From: Poriferisodalis sp965204195
GTDB lineage: Bacteria > Actinomycetota > Acidimicrobiia > Acidimicrobiales > Poriferisodalaceae
NCBI RefSeq assembly: GCF_965204195.1
Contig: NZ_OZ241975.1
Coordinates: 3,472,001 to 3,536,000, forward strand
Length of the DNA stretch: 64,000 nucleotides
Direction: 5' to 3'
The notes under the pieces: model-generated
What the model was told of the DNA's origin: nothing
The model's database searches: none
What the model saw: the letters and a program-made list of their open reading frames with translations, nothing else
Part shown: piece by piece, positions 32,792 through 41,644 of the stretch
Layout: each line of letters starts with the position of its first letter
How positions within the stretch are numbered: position 1 is the first letter of the stretch
Program-made: the position numbers and the translations under genes

Positions 32792-35065
32792 ATGAGCACC
32801 ACTGAAGCTCCGGCAAGCACCGGCACCAATGGCAACGGAACGAGCGGGTACCGCTGGGTCGGCACCCGCCCCGTCCGCCACGACGGGCTCGACAAGGTCG
32901 CCGGCAAGGCCCGCTACGCGGCCGACCTGAACCTGCCGGGGATGCTGTACGGGCACATCCTGCGCTCGCCGCATCCCCACGCCCGGATCGTTTCGATCGA
33001 CACGTCAGCCGCCGAGGCGATGCCTGGCGTGAAAGCGGTGGTCACCGGGGCCGATTTCCCCGAAGCACCGCCCAAGGGCGCGACGCGCAACCTGATGTGC
33101 ACGGTCATCGCCCGCGACACGGTGCTGTACAGCGGCCACGCCGTGGCTGCGGTAGCGGCGTCCACCCGGCGCGAGGCCAAGGCAGCGGCGGAGGCCATCG
33201 AGGTCACCTACGAGCTGCTCCCCCACGTGCTGAACATCTCCGACGCGATGGCCGACGACGCGCCAGTGCTGCACGACAACCTGTTCACGCGCGGTGTCGA
33301 GCCGCGGCCCACCGAGCCGTCGAACATCGCGGCCCGCACGGTGTACGAGCGCGGCGATGTCGAGCAAGGTTTCGCCGAGGCCGACATCGTGATCGAGCGG
33401 GAGTTCTCGACCCAGGCGGTGCACCAGGGCTACATCGAGCCGCACGCCTGTGTGGTCGACTGCGACCAGGAAGGCAAGGCGGTCATCTGGGCCTCCTCCC
33501 AGGGCCACTTCATGGTGCGCTCGTCGACAGCCACGGTGCTGGGCTGGGATACCTCGCGCATCAAGGTGATCCCGGCCGAGATCGGCGGCGGCTTCGGCGG
33601 CAAGACGACGATCTACATCGAGCCGGTGGCGGCGCTGCTGTCGACGAAGGCCGGCCGCCCGGTCAAGATCGTGATGAGCCGTGAGGACGTGTTCCGGGCA
33701 ACCGGCCCGGCACCCGGGGCCATCATCAAGATGAAGGTCGGCGCCCGCAACGACGGCACCATCACCACGGCGAAGGCCTGGCTGGCATACGAGAACGGGG
33801 CCTTCCAGGGCATCGCGGCGATGCTCGGCTGCATGTGCGTCGTGTCGGCCTACACCCTCGATCACCTCTATGTGGAGGGCTTCGACGTGGTGCTCAACCG
33901 GCCGGTCAACGTGGCCTACCGGGCCCCCTCGGCGCCTGCAGCAGCATTCGCGATGGACTCGGTGGTCGACGAGATCGCGGCGCGTGTCGGCATGGACCCG
34001 CTCGACCTCCGCATCCAGAACTGCCCCTCGCAGGGCGACCCGACGCCGTACGGGCCCAAGTGGCCGATGATCGGCCTGCGCGAGTGCCTCGAAGCGATCC
34101 GCGACAGCGACCACTACCAGTCGGAGCTGCCCGAAGGGCAGGGCCGCGGCGTGGCCAGCGGTTTCTGGTTCAACATCGGCGAGGCGTCGAGCGCGACGGT
34201 GAACCTGAACGAGAACGGCACCGCCACGGTGATCACCGGCAGCCCCGACATCGGCGGCAGCCGCGCGTCGATGGCGCTGATGGCCGCCGAGGAGCTGGGC
34301 CTCGACGTGCACCTGATCCAGCCGGTCGTGGGCGACACCGAGGTGGTCGGCTTCACCGACGTGACCGAGGGCAGCCGCGCCACGTTCGCGACGGGCATGG
34401 CGGTCGTGGAGGCCTGCCGCGATCTCAAGGAGCAGCTGCGCAAGCGCGCGGCCAAGACGTGGGATTGCGATGTAGAAGAGGTCGAGTGGGTGGACGGCTC
34501 GGCCGTGCACGGACCTGGCGAGCAGGAGCCGCTGACGCTGGCTGCCATCACCGGCAATGCCAAGCGCACCGGCGGCCCGCTGGGCGCCACTGCGTCGCTG
34601 AATGCCCGCGGCGCCGGCCCGGCCTTCTCGGTCCAGGTCGCCGACGTGTCGGTTGACCAGGAAACCGGGCGGGTCACCGTCGAGCGCTACACCACCGCGC
34701 AGGATGCCGGCACGGCGATCCACCCCAGCTACGTGGAAGGCCAGATGCAGGGCGGCGTGGTGCAGGGCATCGGCTGGGCGCTGAATGAGGAGTACATCTA
34801 CTCCGACGACGGCAACCTCGAGAACCCGGGATTCCTCGACTACCGCATCCCGGTGGCATCGGACCTGCCGATGATCGAGACCTGCATCGTGGAGGTGCCG
34901 AACCCGTCGCATCCCTATGGCGTGCGCGGTGTCGGCGAGGTGGGCATCGTGCCGCCGCTGCCGGTGATGGCCAACGCTGTGGCCGATGCCACCGGCGTGC
35001 GCATCAGCGACCTGCCGCTCTCGCCACCGCGAGTGCTGGAAGCGCTGACGGCCGCCGAGAGCTGA
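32792..35065 (+). CDS. Molybdenum hydroxylase, large molybdopterin-binding subunit
   Basis: 757 aa catalytic subunit of an aldehyde oxidase/xanthine dehydrogenase-family enzyme. N-terminal fold VGTRPVRHDGLDKVAGKARY, the Mo-pterin region IPAEIGGGFGGKTTIYIEPV, and the catalytic Glu near 716 in GVRGVGEVGIVPP are present. At the active-site loop it reads AYRAPSAPAAAFAMD, lacking the AYxCSFR loop of form I CO dehydrogenase, so it is not a CO oxidiser by that criterion. Substrate unknown; purines, aldehydes or N-heterocycles are possible. No signal peptide, so cytoplasmic. RBS AAGGA precedes the ATG. Confidence 0.92.
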   Translation: MSTTEAPASTGTNGNGTSGYRWVGTRPVRHDGLDKVAGKARYAADLNLPGMLYGHILRSPHPHARIVSIDTSAAEAMPGVKAVVTGADFPEAPPKGATRNLMCTVIARDTVLYSGHAVAAVAASTRREAKAAAEAIEVTYELLPHVLNISDAMADDAPVLHDNLFTRGVEPRPTEPSNIAARTVYERGDVEQGFAEADIVIEREFSTQAVHQGYIEPHACVVDCDQEGKAVIWASSQGHFMVRSSTATVLGWDTSRIKVIPAEIGGGFGGKTTIYIEPVAALLSTKAGRPVKIVMSREDVFRATGPAPGAIIKMKVGARNDGTITTAKAWLAYENGAFQGIAAMLGCMCVVSAYTLDHLYVEGFDVVLNRPVNVAYRAPSAPAAAFAMDSVVDEIAARVGMDPLDLRIQNCPSQGDPTPYGPKWPMIGLRECLEAIRDSDHYQSELPEGQGRGVASGFWFNIGEASSATVNLNENGTATVITGSPDIGGSRASMALMAAEELGLDVHLIQPVVGDTEVVGFTDVTEGSRATFATGMAVVEACRDLKEQLRKRAAKTWDCDVEEVEWVDGSAVHGPGEQEPLTLAAITGNAKRTGGPLGATASLNARGAGPAFSVQVADVSVDQETGRVTVERYTTAQDAGTAIHPSYVEGQMQGGVVQGIGWALNEEYIYSDDGNLENPGFLDYRIPVASDLPMIETCIVEVPNPSHPYGVRGVGEVGIVPPLPVMANAVADATGVRISDLPLSPPRVLEALTAAES

Positions 35066-35107
35066 TCGCAGCCCGAAGCCGCTGAGCCGATTCGTCGGGG
35101 CGACTCG

Positions 35108-35359
35108 ATGGCGGTCGTTCACTTCTCGACCGACCAGCGCCAGCACACCGGCGGCACATCTGAGGTCACCATCGACGCTACGAATGTGCGCGACCTGGTG
35201 CGTCAGCTCGCAGAGCTCTACCCGTCGCTCAACGCACACCTCGTCGAGACGTCCTCAACGGCAGTCGCCATCGACGGCGAGATCATCCCCGACCCCTGGC
35301 TCGAAGTCCTCACCCCAACGTCAGAGGTGCATCTAGTCCGCCCGCTCGCGGGCGGATAA
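35108..35359 (+). CDS. MoaD/ThiS-family sulfur-carrier protein
   Basis: 83 aa beta-grasp protein ending in Gly-Gly (RPLAGG), the thiocarboxylated tail of MoaD and ThiS. TSEVTIDATNVRDLVRQLAE and STAVAIDGEIIPDPWLEVLT match the MoaD pattern. Lying 42 bp after the molybdenum hydroxylase large subunit, it is probably a dedicated donor of dithiolene sulfur for molybdopterin or a pathway-specific sulfur carrier. No MoaE is adjacent. The sequence encoding its last residues (35339-35358) recurs at 51300-51319. Confidence 0.82.
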   Translation: MAVVHFSTDQRQHTGGTSEVTIDATNVRDLVRQLAELYPSLNAHLVETSSTAVAIDGEIIPDPWLEVLTPTSEVHLVRPLAGG

Positions 35360-35433
35360 CTGAGCTGCCGGGGAAACCGAGGCACGGATGCACAACAGAA
35401 TTAGCCGATGCTCTCGGCCAATGAGCTGTTGAC

Positions 35434-36126
35434 GTGCTACGTCGATTCCGCCGCCGTCGCGCAGCCGATGCAGCATCTGAGGCGCAGCGCGCTCGGTGGA
35501 ACCAACCTCTGCCCGCAATCATCGGCGACGAAGCGATAGCGGAGGCGCAGCGCGAACGGCTGCGCCAATTGCAGGAGTACAAGGCCAGCGAACCGATCCT
35601 GCGGCCTGTGCAAGATCGGGCAGCGCCCATCGACATCCTCGGACTGCTGCTGGCGGCCATGGCGGACGTGATTGAAGCAGCGAGGCTGCTGGATGAGCTT
35701 CCGCGCTTCGACGACGATCCACTCTCAGGCGAATGGGCGCAAGGGCACGCGCGGCTCGCAATGCGGATCGGCGGTTGCGGGGTGCGGTTGGACGCACTGG
35801 CGGAACGAGCCAGCACCGAAGCACCCGACCAAGGGCATCCAGCACCAGAGATCGCGCTCGCACCGCTGCTAGCGGCGTTTGAGGACGTGATCGAAGCGAT
35901 GAAGCTGCTGAAGGGGCTTCCGCGCTTCAATGACAACGATCCGCGCTTTAGCGAATGGACGAGCATCTACGCGCGGCTCACAATCCTGCTCGGCGGGCTG
36001 ATGCTGCGGCTCCGTTCGCTGATGGATCACGCCAGCGCCGAGACAGCACCAAGCGAGCGCTCGAAGCAGCCAACTCCGAAGCGTTCAACGTTCTGGCGGG
36101 CTCGACATGATCCAAGACGCTCATGA
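35434..36126 (+). CDS. Hypothetical protein with internal duplication
   Basis: 230 aa, unrecognised. Two copies of a helical unit of about 60 residues: one begins LLLAAMADVIEAARLLDELP (about residue 70) and the second PLLAAFEDVIEAMKLLKGLP (about residue 143). Each continues with RFDD or RFND, a Glu-Trp pair, ARLAMRIGG or ARLTILLGG, and ends in HASAE- or RASTE-type residues. N-terminus very basic (RRFRRRRA); C-terminus Ser/Lys/Arg-rich. No signal peptide. GTG start. It stands between the MoaD gene and the convergent hsdM, at the border of metabolic and defence parts, with no clear operon partner. Confidence 0.6.
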   Translation: MLRRFRRRRAADAASEAQRARWNQPLPAIIGDEAIAEAQRERLRQLQEYKASEPILRPVQDRAAPIDILGLLLAAMADVIEAARLLDELPRFDDDPLSGEWAQGHARLAMRIGGCGVRLDALAERASTEAPDQGHPAPEIALAPLLAAFEDVIEAMKLLKGLPRFNDNDPRFSEWTSIYARLTILLGGLMLRLRSLMDHASAETAPSERSKQPTPKRSTFWRARHDPRRS

Positions 36127-36265
36127 GCGCTCGAAGCGCCGACTCTCCCAATCCCGCCGAATGCCGTCTACCGCCGCTGCGCCAATTGGCGGACGGATGG
36201 CATCGCACAACGACAACCTGCCCTGTTCGCCACTCAGCTTCAGATTGGCCCAACGAAGGAGTCGC

Positions 36266-37705
36266 TCACTCGGGCTTGGTTGAGGCGGCGAGGCTGTCGG
36301 CCAGGACTTGGATCTCGGCGAGGGCAGCTTCGAGGTCTTCGGCGATCTTCGCGGCTAGGACATCGGGCGGTGGCAGGTTGTCGGCGTCTTCGAGGCTTTC
36401 GTCTCGGAGCCAGAACAGGTCGAGGCTGACTTTGTCGCGGGCGATCAGCTCGTCGTAGGTGTAGCGCTTGAACCGTTCGGATTCTTCACGCTTGTGGCGG
36501 GCGTCGGCTCGGTAGCAGGAGACGAAGTCGTCCAGGTCGGCTCGGGTGAGCGGATTCTGCTTGAGCGTGAAGTGCTTGTTCGTGCGCAGGTCATACACCC
36601 ACAGCTCACGGGTCCACGGGTCCTCGGCGCCCTCGCGGCGGCGGAAGAACAGCACATTGGCTTTCACGCCCTGGGCGTAGAAGATCCCCGTCGGCAGCCG
36701 CAGCAGCGTGTGGACTTCGCAATCGTGCAGCAGCCGGCGGCGGATCGTCTCGCCCGCGCCTGCCTCGAACAGCACGTTGTCGGGCACCACCACTGCCGCG
36801 TCGCCGCCGATACGCAGCAGGCTCACGACGTGCTGGACGAAGTTGAGCTGCTTGTTGCGCGTCGTCGCCCAGAAGTCCTCCCGCTCGTAGCTGTCCGATG
36901 ACGACCGGCCGAACGGCGGGTTAGTCAGCACCATGTCGAACGGCCTGCCCGGCGAGTCCCGAAGCGCGTCGTCCACGATGATCGGCGAGTCCGACTCGGG
37001 GCTCTCGATGCCGTGCAGCAACATGTTCATCGCGCACAGCCGCGCAGGCAGATCGGCGATCTCCCAACCGGTGAACGCACCCGACCGCAAGTGCTCGGCC
37101 TGATCGGGCTCCAACGGCGAGTGGCGTTCGACGATCGATCGATATGCGCCAAGGAAGAACCCGCCGGTGCCGCATGCGGGGTCGCAGATGCGGTGGCCGG
37201 GTTCTGGCTGCATCACGTCGACGATGGCGTTGATGAGCGCCCGGGGCGTGAAGTACTGGCCCGCTCCCCGCGCACCCTCCTGGGCGGTCTTCTCGATCAG
37301 GCCCTCGTATGCGTCACCCTTGAGGTCGGCGTCGTAGCTCATCCACTCGTGCTGATCGATGAACTCCTTGATGAGCTGCTCCAGCTTGGCCGGCGTCTGG
37401 ATGCGGTTCCGAGCCTTGTGGAAAACCACGCCGAGCATGTCCTCGCCGGTGCCCAGCGCGGCCAGCACATCGCTGTAGTGGTCTTCGAGCTCCCTACCCG
37501 AACGGCTCAACAACGACTGCCAGTCGTGCTCGACCGGCACGATGCGGTCGCCTCCCAGCAACACATACTGCTCATCGGCCATCTTCAAGAACAGCAAGTA
37601 CGTGAGCTGCTCCAAGTAGTCGCCATAGGACAAGCCGTCATCACGCAGCACATCGCAGAAGTCCCACAGCTTCTGCACCAGAGCCTTCGGATCCTGAGCA
37701 GGCAC
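36266..37705 (-). CDS. hsdM: Type I restriction-modification methyltransferase subunit HsdM
   Basis: 479 aa N6-adenine methyltransferase. N-terminal HsdM helical domain (KLWDFCDVLRDDGLSYGDYL), SAM motif DPACGTGGF at 175-183, catalytic NPPF at 262-265 within TNPPFGRSSSDSY. With HsdS it methylates the recognition site; with HsdR it forms the restriction complex. GTG start. It is separated from hsdS and hsdR (43265-47346) by 5.5 kb carrying two plus-strand genes and an ApeA-like gene, so it must have its own promoter in the 37706-38224 region. Confidence 0.93.
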   Translation of the reverse strand: MPAQDPKALVQKLWDFCDVLRDDGLSYGDYLEQLTYLLFLKMADEQYVLLGGDRIVPVEHDWQSLLSRSGRELEDHYSDVLAALGTGEDMLGVVFHKARNRIQTPAKLEQLIKEFIDQHEWMSYDADLKGDAYEGLIEKTAQEGARGAGQYFTPRALINAIVDVMQPEPGHRICDPACGTGGFFLGAYRSIVERHSPLEPDQAEHLRSGAFTGWEIADLPARLCAMNMLLHGIESPESDSPIIVDDALRDSPGRPFDMVLTNPPFGRSSSDSYEREDFWATTRNKQLNFVQHVVSLLRIGGDAAVVVPDNVLFEAGAGETIRRRLLHDCEVHTLLRLPTGIFYAQGVKANVLFFRRREGAEDPWTRELWVYDLRTNKHFTLKQNPLTRADLDDFVSCYRADARHKREESERFKRYTYDELIARDKVSLDLFWLRDESLEDADNLPPPDVLAAKIAEDLEAALAEIQVLADSLAASTKPE

Positions 37706-38224
37706 CGGCTCACGTTACGTCCGCCGACCGGCGGATTCCTGCTACTGCGTCGCGATGTCGAGTCACTAGCGTTCATTCCACAGGACAGCTGGCAAGCGCA
37801 GGAGTCGAAGATGAGCCGTGACGGGCGCGCCGACAGGAAACGCTCCTCCCGCGGGCGCGTCGTCAGCCGCTACGGCTACACGCCCATCGGTACTGCTGGC
37901 CCCGAGGACGTACCACCTGGAGCATTCCAACCGCCGCCACCGTCGAGCGAGTCCGATCCTCTGGCAGGCAGTTGCAGCGGGAGCTAGTTCCAGCGGTCGA
38001 GGCAGTTGACGCCAAGGGCCATCCGCGTCACCCACCCCGCCAGTCTTGAGCCAAGCTCTCTCATTCGTGCCAGCAATTTGCTGGCCGCTCAGTCGTGACC
38101 CAATGCAACGCTCCGAAAATCGGATCAGGGTCGCGAGGCCATAGCGCTAGCTTGACGCGATGCCCGACGGAGCGTCCAGATCGCAGTCACAGCGCGCATG
38201 GCCACGCGGCTGGAAGTGCGACCG
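37706..38224. other. Intergenic region between divergent hsdM and GHKL genes
   Basis: Holds the divergent promoters for hsdM (minus) and the GHKL-nuclease gene (plus). No palindrome or repeat stands out. One possible small gene lies at 37811-37987 and is listed separately. GC is somewhat lower just left of the GHKL gene (around 38050-38150) than in neighbouring genes. Confidence 0.5.
37811..37987 (+). CDS. Possible small protein (58 aa), doubtful
   Basis: ATG with GGAG six bases upstream. The product starts very basic (MSRDGRADRKRSSRGR), then RYGYTPIGTAGPEDVPPGAF and a Pro/Ser-rich end. No hydrophobic segment and no family I know. The RBS and the position directly before a defence gene argue for it; the low complexity and high GC, which creates long chance frames, argue against. 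Confidence 0.25.
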   Translation: MSRDGRADRKRSSRGRVVSRYGYTPIGTAGPEDVPPGAFQPPPPSSESDPLAGSCSGS

Positions 38225-40267
38225 ATGAGCGCAGACGGGGACGCTGAGAGTTACAAGCTCAACATCTCTCGGCTCACAATCGACAAGCTCGGAGTGAGGC
38301 TCTACGACCGGGCGTCCGCTGTCGTAGCCGAGTTGATCGCCAACAGCCATGACGCCGATGCAACCCATGTGACCGTGAGCCTGCCCATGGGCACGCAGCT
38401 TGACAAACCCGACAACGACGGTCAGCCGTGGGACATCATCGTCGAAGACGACGGCCATGGAATGAGTCCCGAAGAAGCGCAACTCCTATTCCTCGATGTC
38501 GGCGGTGACCGTCGAACGCGCTCGGTGAACGGGCCGAGATCGCCACGATTCAACAGACCCGTCATGGGCCGCAAGGGAATCGGCAAGCTCGCACCATTTG
38601 GTATCTGCCGCCAGATCGAAATCGTCTCGGCAGGAGGCGAACTCGTCGATGGCCAGTACCAAGTGAGCCATTTCGTCATGGACTACGGCGAGATCATCAG
38701 GGACGAGCCGGGCGCCGCCCCGGTCACGTCCGGTGACCTCGACCGGACATGGCGGGAAACGAGTGGCACCAGAGTGACGCTGCGGCAGTTCCTTCCGAAG
38801 CGTGTTCCCCCAGCGGAGGTGTTCCTCCGCCAACTCGCTCGCATATTTCGAGGCACGACCGACTTCGAGATCGCGGTTCTGAACCTCAGAGAACCACTCT
38901 TTGGGGCGCAGCCCCTGCCGCCTTTCGAGATCGAAGTTGACGAGCAAACCCGAATCCTCCTGGACGATCGCCCAGTGCCGTGTGGAGACAGGGAGTTGCC
39001 AGTCACGGGCTGGGTCGCGAAGGCCAAGAGTGCCTACAAGAACGACGAAGACGCCGGTGTCCGCATCTATGCGAGGAACAAGATCGTTGCCACGACCCGG
39101 GACTTCGAACAGAGTTCCGGCTACAGCGGAGAGTTCGTCGTCCGGTCGTACCTCGTGGGCGAGGTTGTGGCCGACTGGCTGGATGTCGACGGTCACGACG
39201 ATCTCATCAGGACGGACCGGCAAGACATCCTCTGGAACTCCGAAGAAGGCGAAGCGCTCAAGCTGTATGGCCAGCAGTTGGTGAAGCAAGTTGCGCTGTC
39301 GGCCATTCCGGTGCACGAGCAGTCGATGGCCACGCGGGTGCTTGAGAGGTCGGGAGTCGAGTCGAGGGCGCGAAACACGTTCGGCGACGATGAACTCGTC
39401 GATTCTGCTGTCGAACTCACCAAGATGCTCGGCAGGTCGGTTTCCGAGGAGAAGCTCAAGGATTCGGAGTACCTGGAACGCCTCGTCCAATTCGTGCTCT
39501 CCGTCGCGCCTCACCACCTGCTCGTCGAGAGCTTTGCCGATCTGGCGCAGCTGACAAGTGGCAACTCTGATGCACTGGGTCGCCTCGTAGAGCTGTTTCG
39601 GCGCACGGAGGTCGCCGCGCTCGCCTCGTACGCGCAAGTAGCCAGAGGGCGGGTCGAGGCCATTTCGAGTCTCGAAGCTGCCCTAGCGCGAGATCGTTCA
39701 GAGCCCGTTGACGAATTGAGCTTGCAAAAGATCCTGCGTAGCGCCCCCTGGCTAATCAACCCAGAGTGGGAAGTCGTCTCGGACAACCAAACGCTGAGAA
39801 CCTTCGCTGACCGGTATGCCGAGCTAGTTCAAGAACGCTGGCCGAGCGATCTGGATCTGCCCGCAGAAGATTTTCGTCGACGCCCTGACTTCATCATGAT
39901 GGAGACTTCGGGCCAGCTTCATTGCATTGAAATCAAGCGACCGCATGCGGGACTCGGGCGGGACGACTTCACTCGCTTCTACCACTACATCACTGTCTTC
40001 GCCTCCATGCGGGAGCAGGAACAGGCCTTGACCGGTCACTGGGCACGCGGCTGCATGTTTCACCTGATCGTCGACAAAATCGATCTTGCCGACAATATGC
40101 AGGCCGACTTGCTCCGCCGCTACATCGACGACGGCACCGTTGTTCATACGACATGGAACGACCTGTTGGCGAAGACAAGACGATCCAACGCCGATTTCCT
40201 CCAAGCGCGCCAGGCGTCGCTGCAGGTTGCCAGCGAGTCCGGGCCGCCTGACGGTGAAAGCGCTTGA
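38225..40267 (+). CDS. GHKL ATPase fused to Shedu-like (DUF4263-type) nuclease
   Basis: 680 aa from the ATG at 38225, which has GGAAG eight bases upstream; an ATG nine codons earlier (38198) lacks an RBS. N-terminal GHKL (HSP90/MutL/MORC-type) ATPase: N box ELIANSHDA at 36-44, EDDGHGMS at 74-81, GRKGIGKLA at 115-123. After a central helical part, the C-terminal 180 residues look like a PD-(D/E)xK nuclease: RRPDF with Asp near 555 and CIEIKRP with Glu569 and Lys571, preceded by a helix ending APWLINPEW as in Shedu/DUF4263 proteins. The next gene, one base downstream, is a C5 methyltransferase. Likely an ATP-gated restriction effector. Confidence 0.8.
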   Translation: MSADGDAESYKLNISRLTIDKLGVRLYDRASAVVAELIANSHDADATHVTVSLPMGTQLDKPDNDGQPWDIIVEDDGHGMSPEEAQLLFLDVGGDRRTRSVNGPRSPRFNRPVMGRKGIGKLAPFGICRQIEIVSAGGELVDGQYQVSHFVMDYGEIIRDEPGAAPVTSGDLDRTWRETSGTRVTLRQFLPKRVPPAEVFLRQLARIFRGTTDFEIAVLNLREPLFGAQPLPPFEIEVDEQTRILLDDRPVPCGDRELPVTGWVAKAKSAYKNDEDAGVRIYARNKIVATTRDFEQSSGYSGEFVVRSYLVGEVVADWLDVDGHDDLIRTDRQDILWNSEEGEALKLYGQQLVKQVALSAIPVHEQSMATRVLERSGVESRARNTFGDDELVDSAVELTKMLGRSVSEEKLKDSEYLERLVQFVLSVAPHHLLVESFADLAQLTSGNSDALGRLVELFRRTEVAALASYAQVARGRVEAISSLEAALARDRSEPVDELSLQKILRSAPWLINPEWEVVSDNQTLRTFADRYAELVQERWPSDLDLPAEDFRRRPDFIMMETSGQLHCIEIKRPHAGLGRDDFTRFYHYITVFASMREQEQALTGHWARGCMFHLIVDKIDLADNMQADLLRRYIDDGTVVHTTWNDLLAKTRRSNADFLQARQASLQVASESGPPDGESA

Positions 40268-40268
40268 G

Positions 40269-41630
40269 ATGGGCTCCGGAGCGCTGAGCGCAGTGAGCCT
40301 CTTCTCCAACTGCGGAGCCGGAGACCTCGGTTACGCGAAAGCGGGTTTCACCTTCAACGTCATGGCGGAGATCGAGCAACGCCGCCTCGCGGTCGCGCTA
40401 GCAAACCACGAGGGCGCGTGCGGGGTGCTGGGCGATCTCCGGTTCACTTGGCGCGAGGTCATTTCGTCATTCCGGAGCGAAGTGGGCACTGAGTCGCCAG
40501 CGCTGCTCTCGGCCTGCCCGCCGTGTCAGGGAATGAGCACGGCGCGCGGTGGTCGGGGACGCGAGGAAGACGCCGCTGCAGGCAGTCGTGACGGTCGCAA
40601 CTTGCTCGTCGAAGTAGTCGCCCAAGTGGCGAACGGACTTCGGCCGCGGCTCGTTGTGGTCGAGAACGTCGCGGCCTTTCTCTCGCGGCTGGTCCTCGAC
40701 CCTCGAAACGACGAACCGGCGCCAATCTCGGCTGCCGTGCTACTCCGGGAACTGCTCGAACCGCACTACGAGTGTTACCCATTCCTTACCGATCTGGCCG
40801 ATTACGGCGTGCCACAGCGCCGCGTGCGGGCCTTTATGACATTCATTCGGCGTGATGAACTGGCAATCGCTTCCCTCGCTGAATCAGGATGCATCCCCTA
40901 CCCCGAGCCAACCGCGTCGGCAGAGGACGGCAACTGGACGACGCTCAAGGAAGCCCTAGAGCAACTCGACCCGGTGAAACTCGACGCGGCAAGCTACGAG
41001 ACCGCACACGATCCATCGACCCCGATGCACTCAGTGCCTGTTTGGGGCTCAGACCACCGGTACCGCATGGTCGCAGCGATCCCGCCTAACTCCGGCGGGC
41101 GCGCTTGGGACACCACGTTCTGCGAGGCGAAGTGTGACGTACAAGTGGATGCTGACGATGCGGTCTGCCCCGCGTGCACTAGGCCTCTCCTGCGACCGGT
41201 GGTGCAAGAGGCGGACGGCAGCTACCGGTTGGTGCGCGGTTTTCGGCGATCGAGCTACTCACGAATGCGGCCGGGCGCTCCGGCACCGACCATCACAACG
41301 GCCAGCGGTCACGTCGGATCAGACAACACCATTCATCCATTTGAAAACCGCCTCTTGAGCCCCTTCGAGTGCGCACACTTGCAAACGATTCCTCAGGACT
41401 TCGACTGGGGAAACTCGCTGGATGACTGGGGCGCGACGGCCGTACGGGCCATGATCGGCGAAGCAGTACCGCCTCTGTTCACCGAGATGCACGGGCGGTC
41501 GCTGGCAGCGATCCTCGACGGCCGTACCGACGGGACCGCATCCGCCCATGATCGCCGCGTGACGAAGGCCGACACACGCATGCATCGCGGCTCACCGAAT
41601 CGAAACCCAGCCTCACTGCGTCACCCATAA
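40269..41630 (+). CDS. DNA (cytosine-5) methyltransferase
   Basis: 453 aa. Motif I VSLFSNCGAGDLGYAKAGF, motif IV ACPPCQGMS with the catalytic Cys (about residue 86), motif VI VENV (131-134), motif VIII QRRVRAF, and motifs IX-X in PAPTITTASG through LSPFECAHLQTIP. The variable target-recognition region contains paired cysteines (FCEAKC, then CPAC) that could form a zinc ribbon, unusual for this family. The ATG is one base after the GHKL gene's stop; a GTG five codons earlier would overlap it. It probably protects host sites from the GHKL-nuclease partner. Modified base C5 by family; target unknown. Confidence 0.9.
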   Translation: MGSGALSAVSLFSNCGAGDLGYAKAGFTFNVMAEIEQRRLAVALANHEGACGVLGDLRFTWREVISSFRSEVGTESPALLSACPPCQGMSTARGGRGREEDAAAGSRDGRNLLVEVVAQVANGLRPRLVVVENVAAFLSRLVLDPRNDEPAPISAAVLLRELLEPHYECYPFLTDLADYGVPQRRVRAFMTFIRRDELAIASLAESGCIPYPEPTASAEDGNWTTLKEALEQLDPVKLDAASYETAHDPSTPMHSVPVWGSDHRYRMVAAIPPNSGGRAWDTTFCEAKCDVQVDADDAVCPACTRPLLRPVVQEADGSYRLVRGFRRSSYSRMRPGAPAPTITTASGHVGSDNTIHPFENRLLSPFECAHLQTIPQDFDWGNSLDDWGATAVRAMIGEAVPPLFTEMHGRSLAAILDGRTDGTASAHDRRVTKADTRMHRGSPNRNPASLRHP

Positions 41631-41644
41631 GCGCCGCCGCCTCA

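Noticed and set aside
32792..35065. Carbon monoxide dehydrogenase (CoxL)
   Set aside because: The AYxCSFR active-site loop is missing; the sequence reads AYRAPSAPAA, as in other molybdenum hydroxylases.
33005..35239. A 744-codon frame antisense to the molybdenum hydroxylase large subunit
   Set aside because: His/Arg/Leu-rich composition typical of antisense frames in GC-rich DNA; the sense strand has all family motifs.
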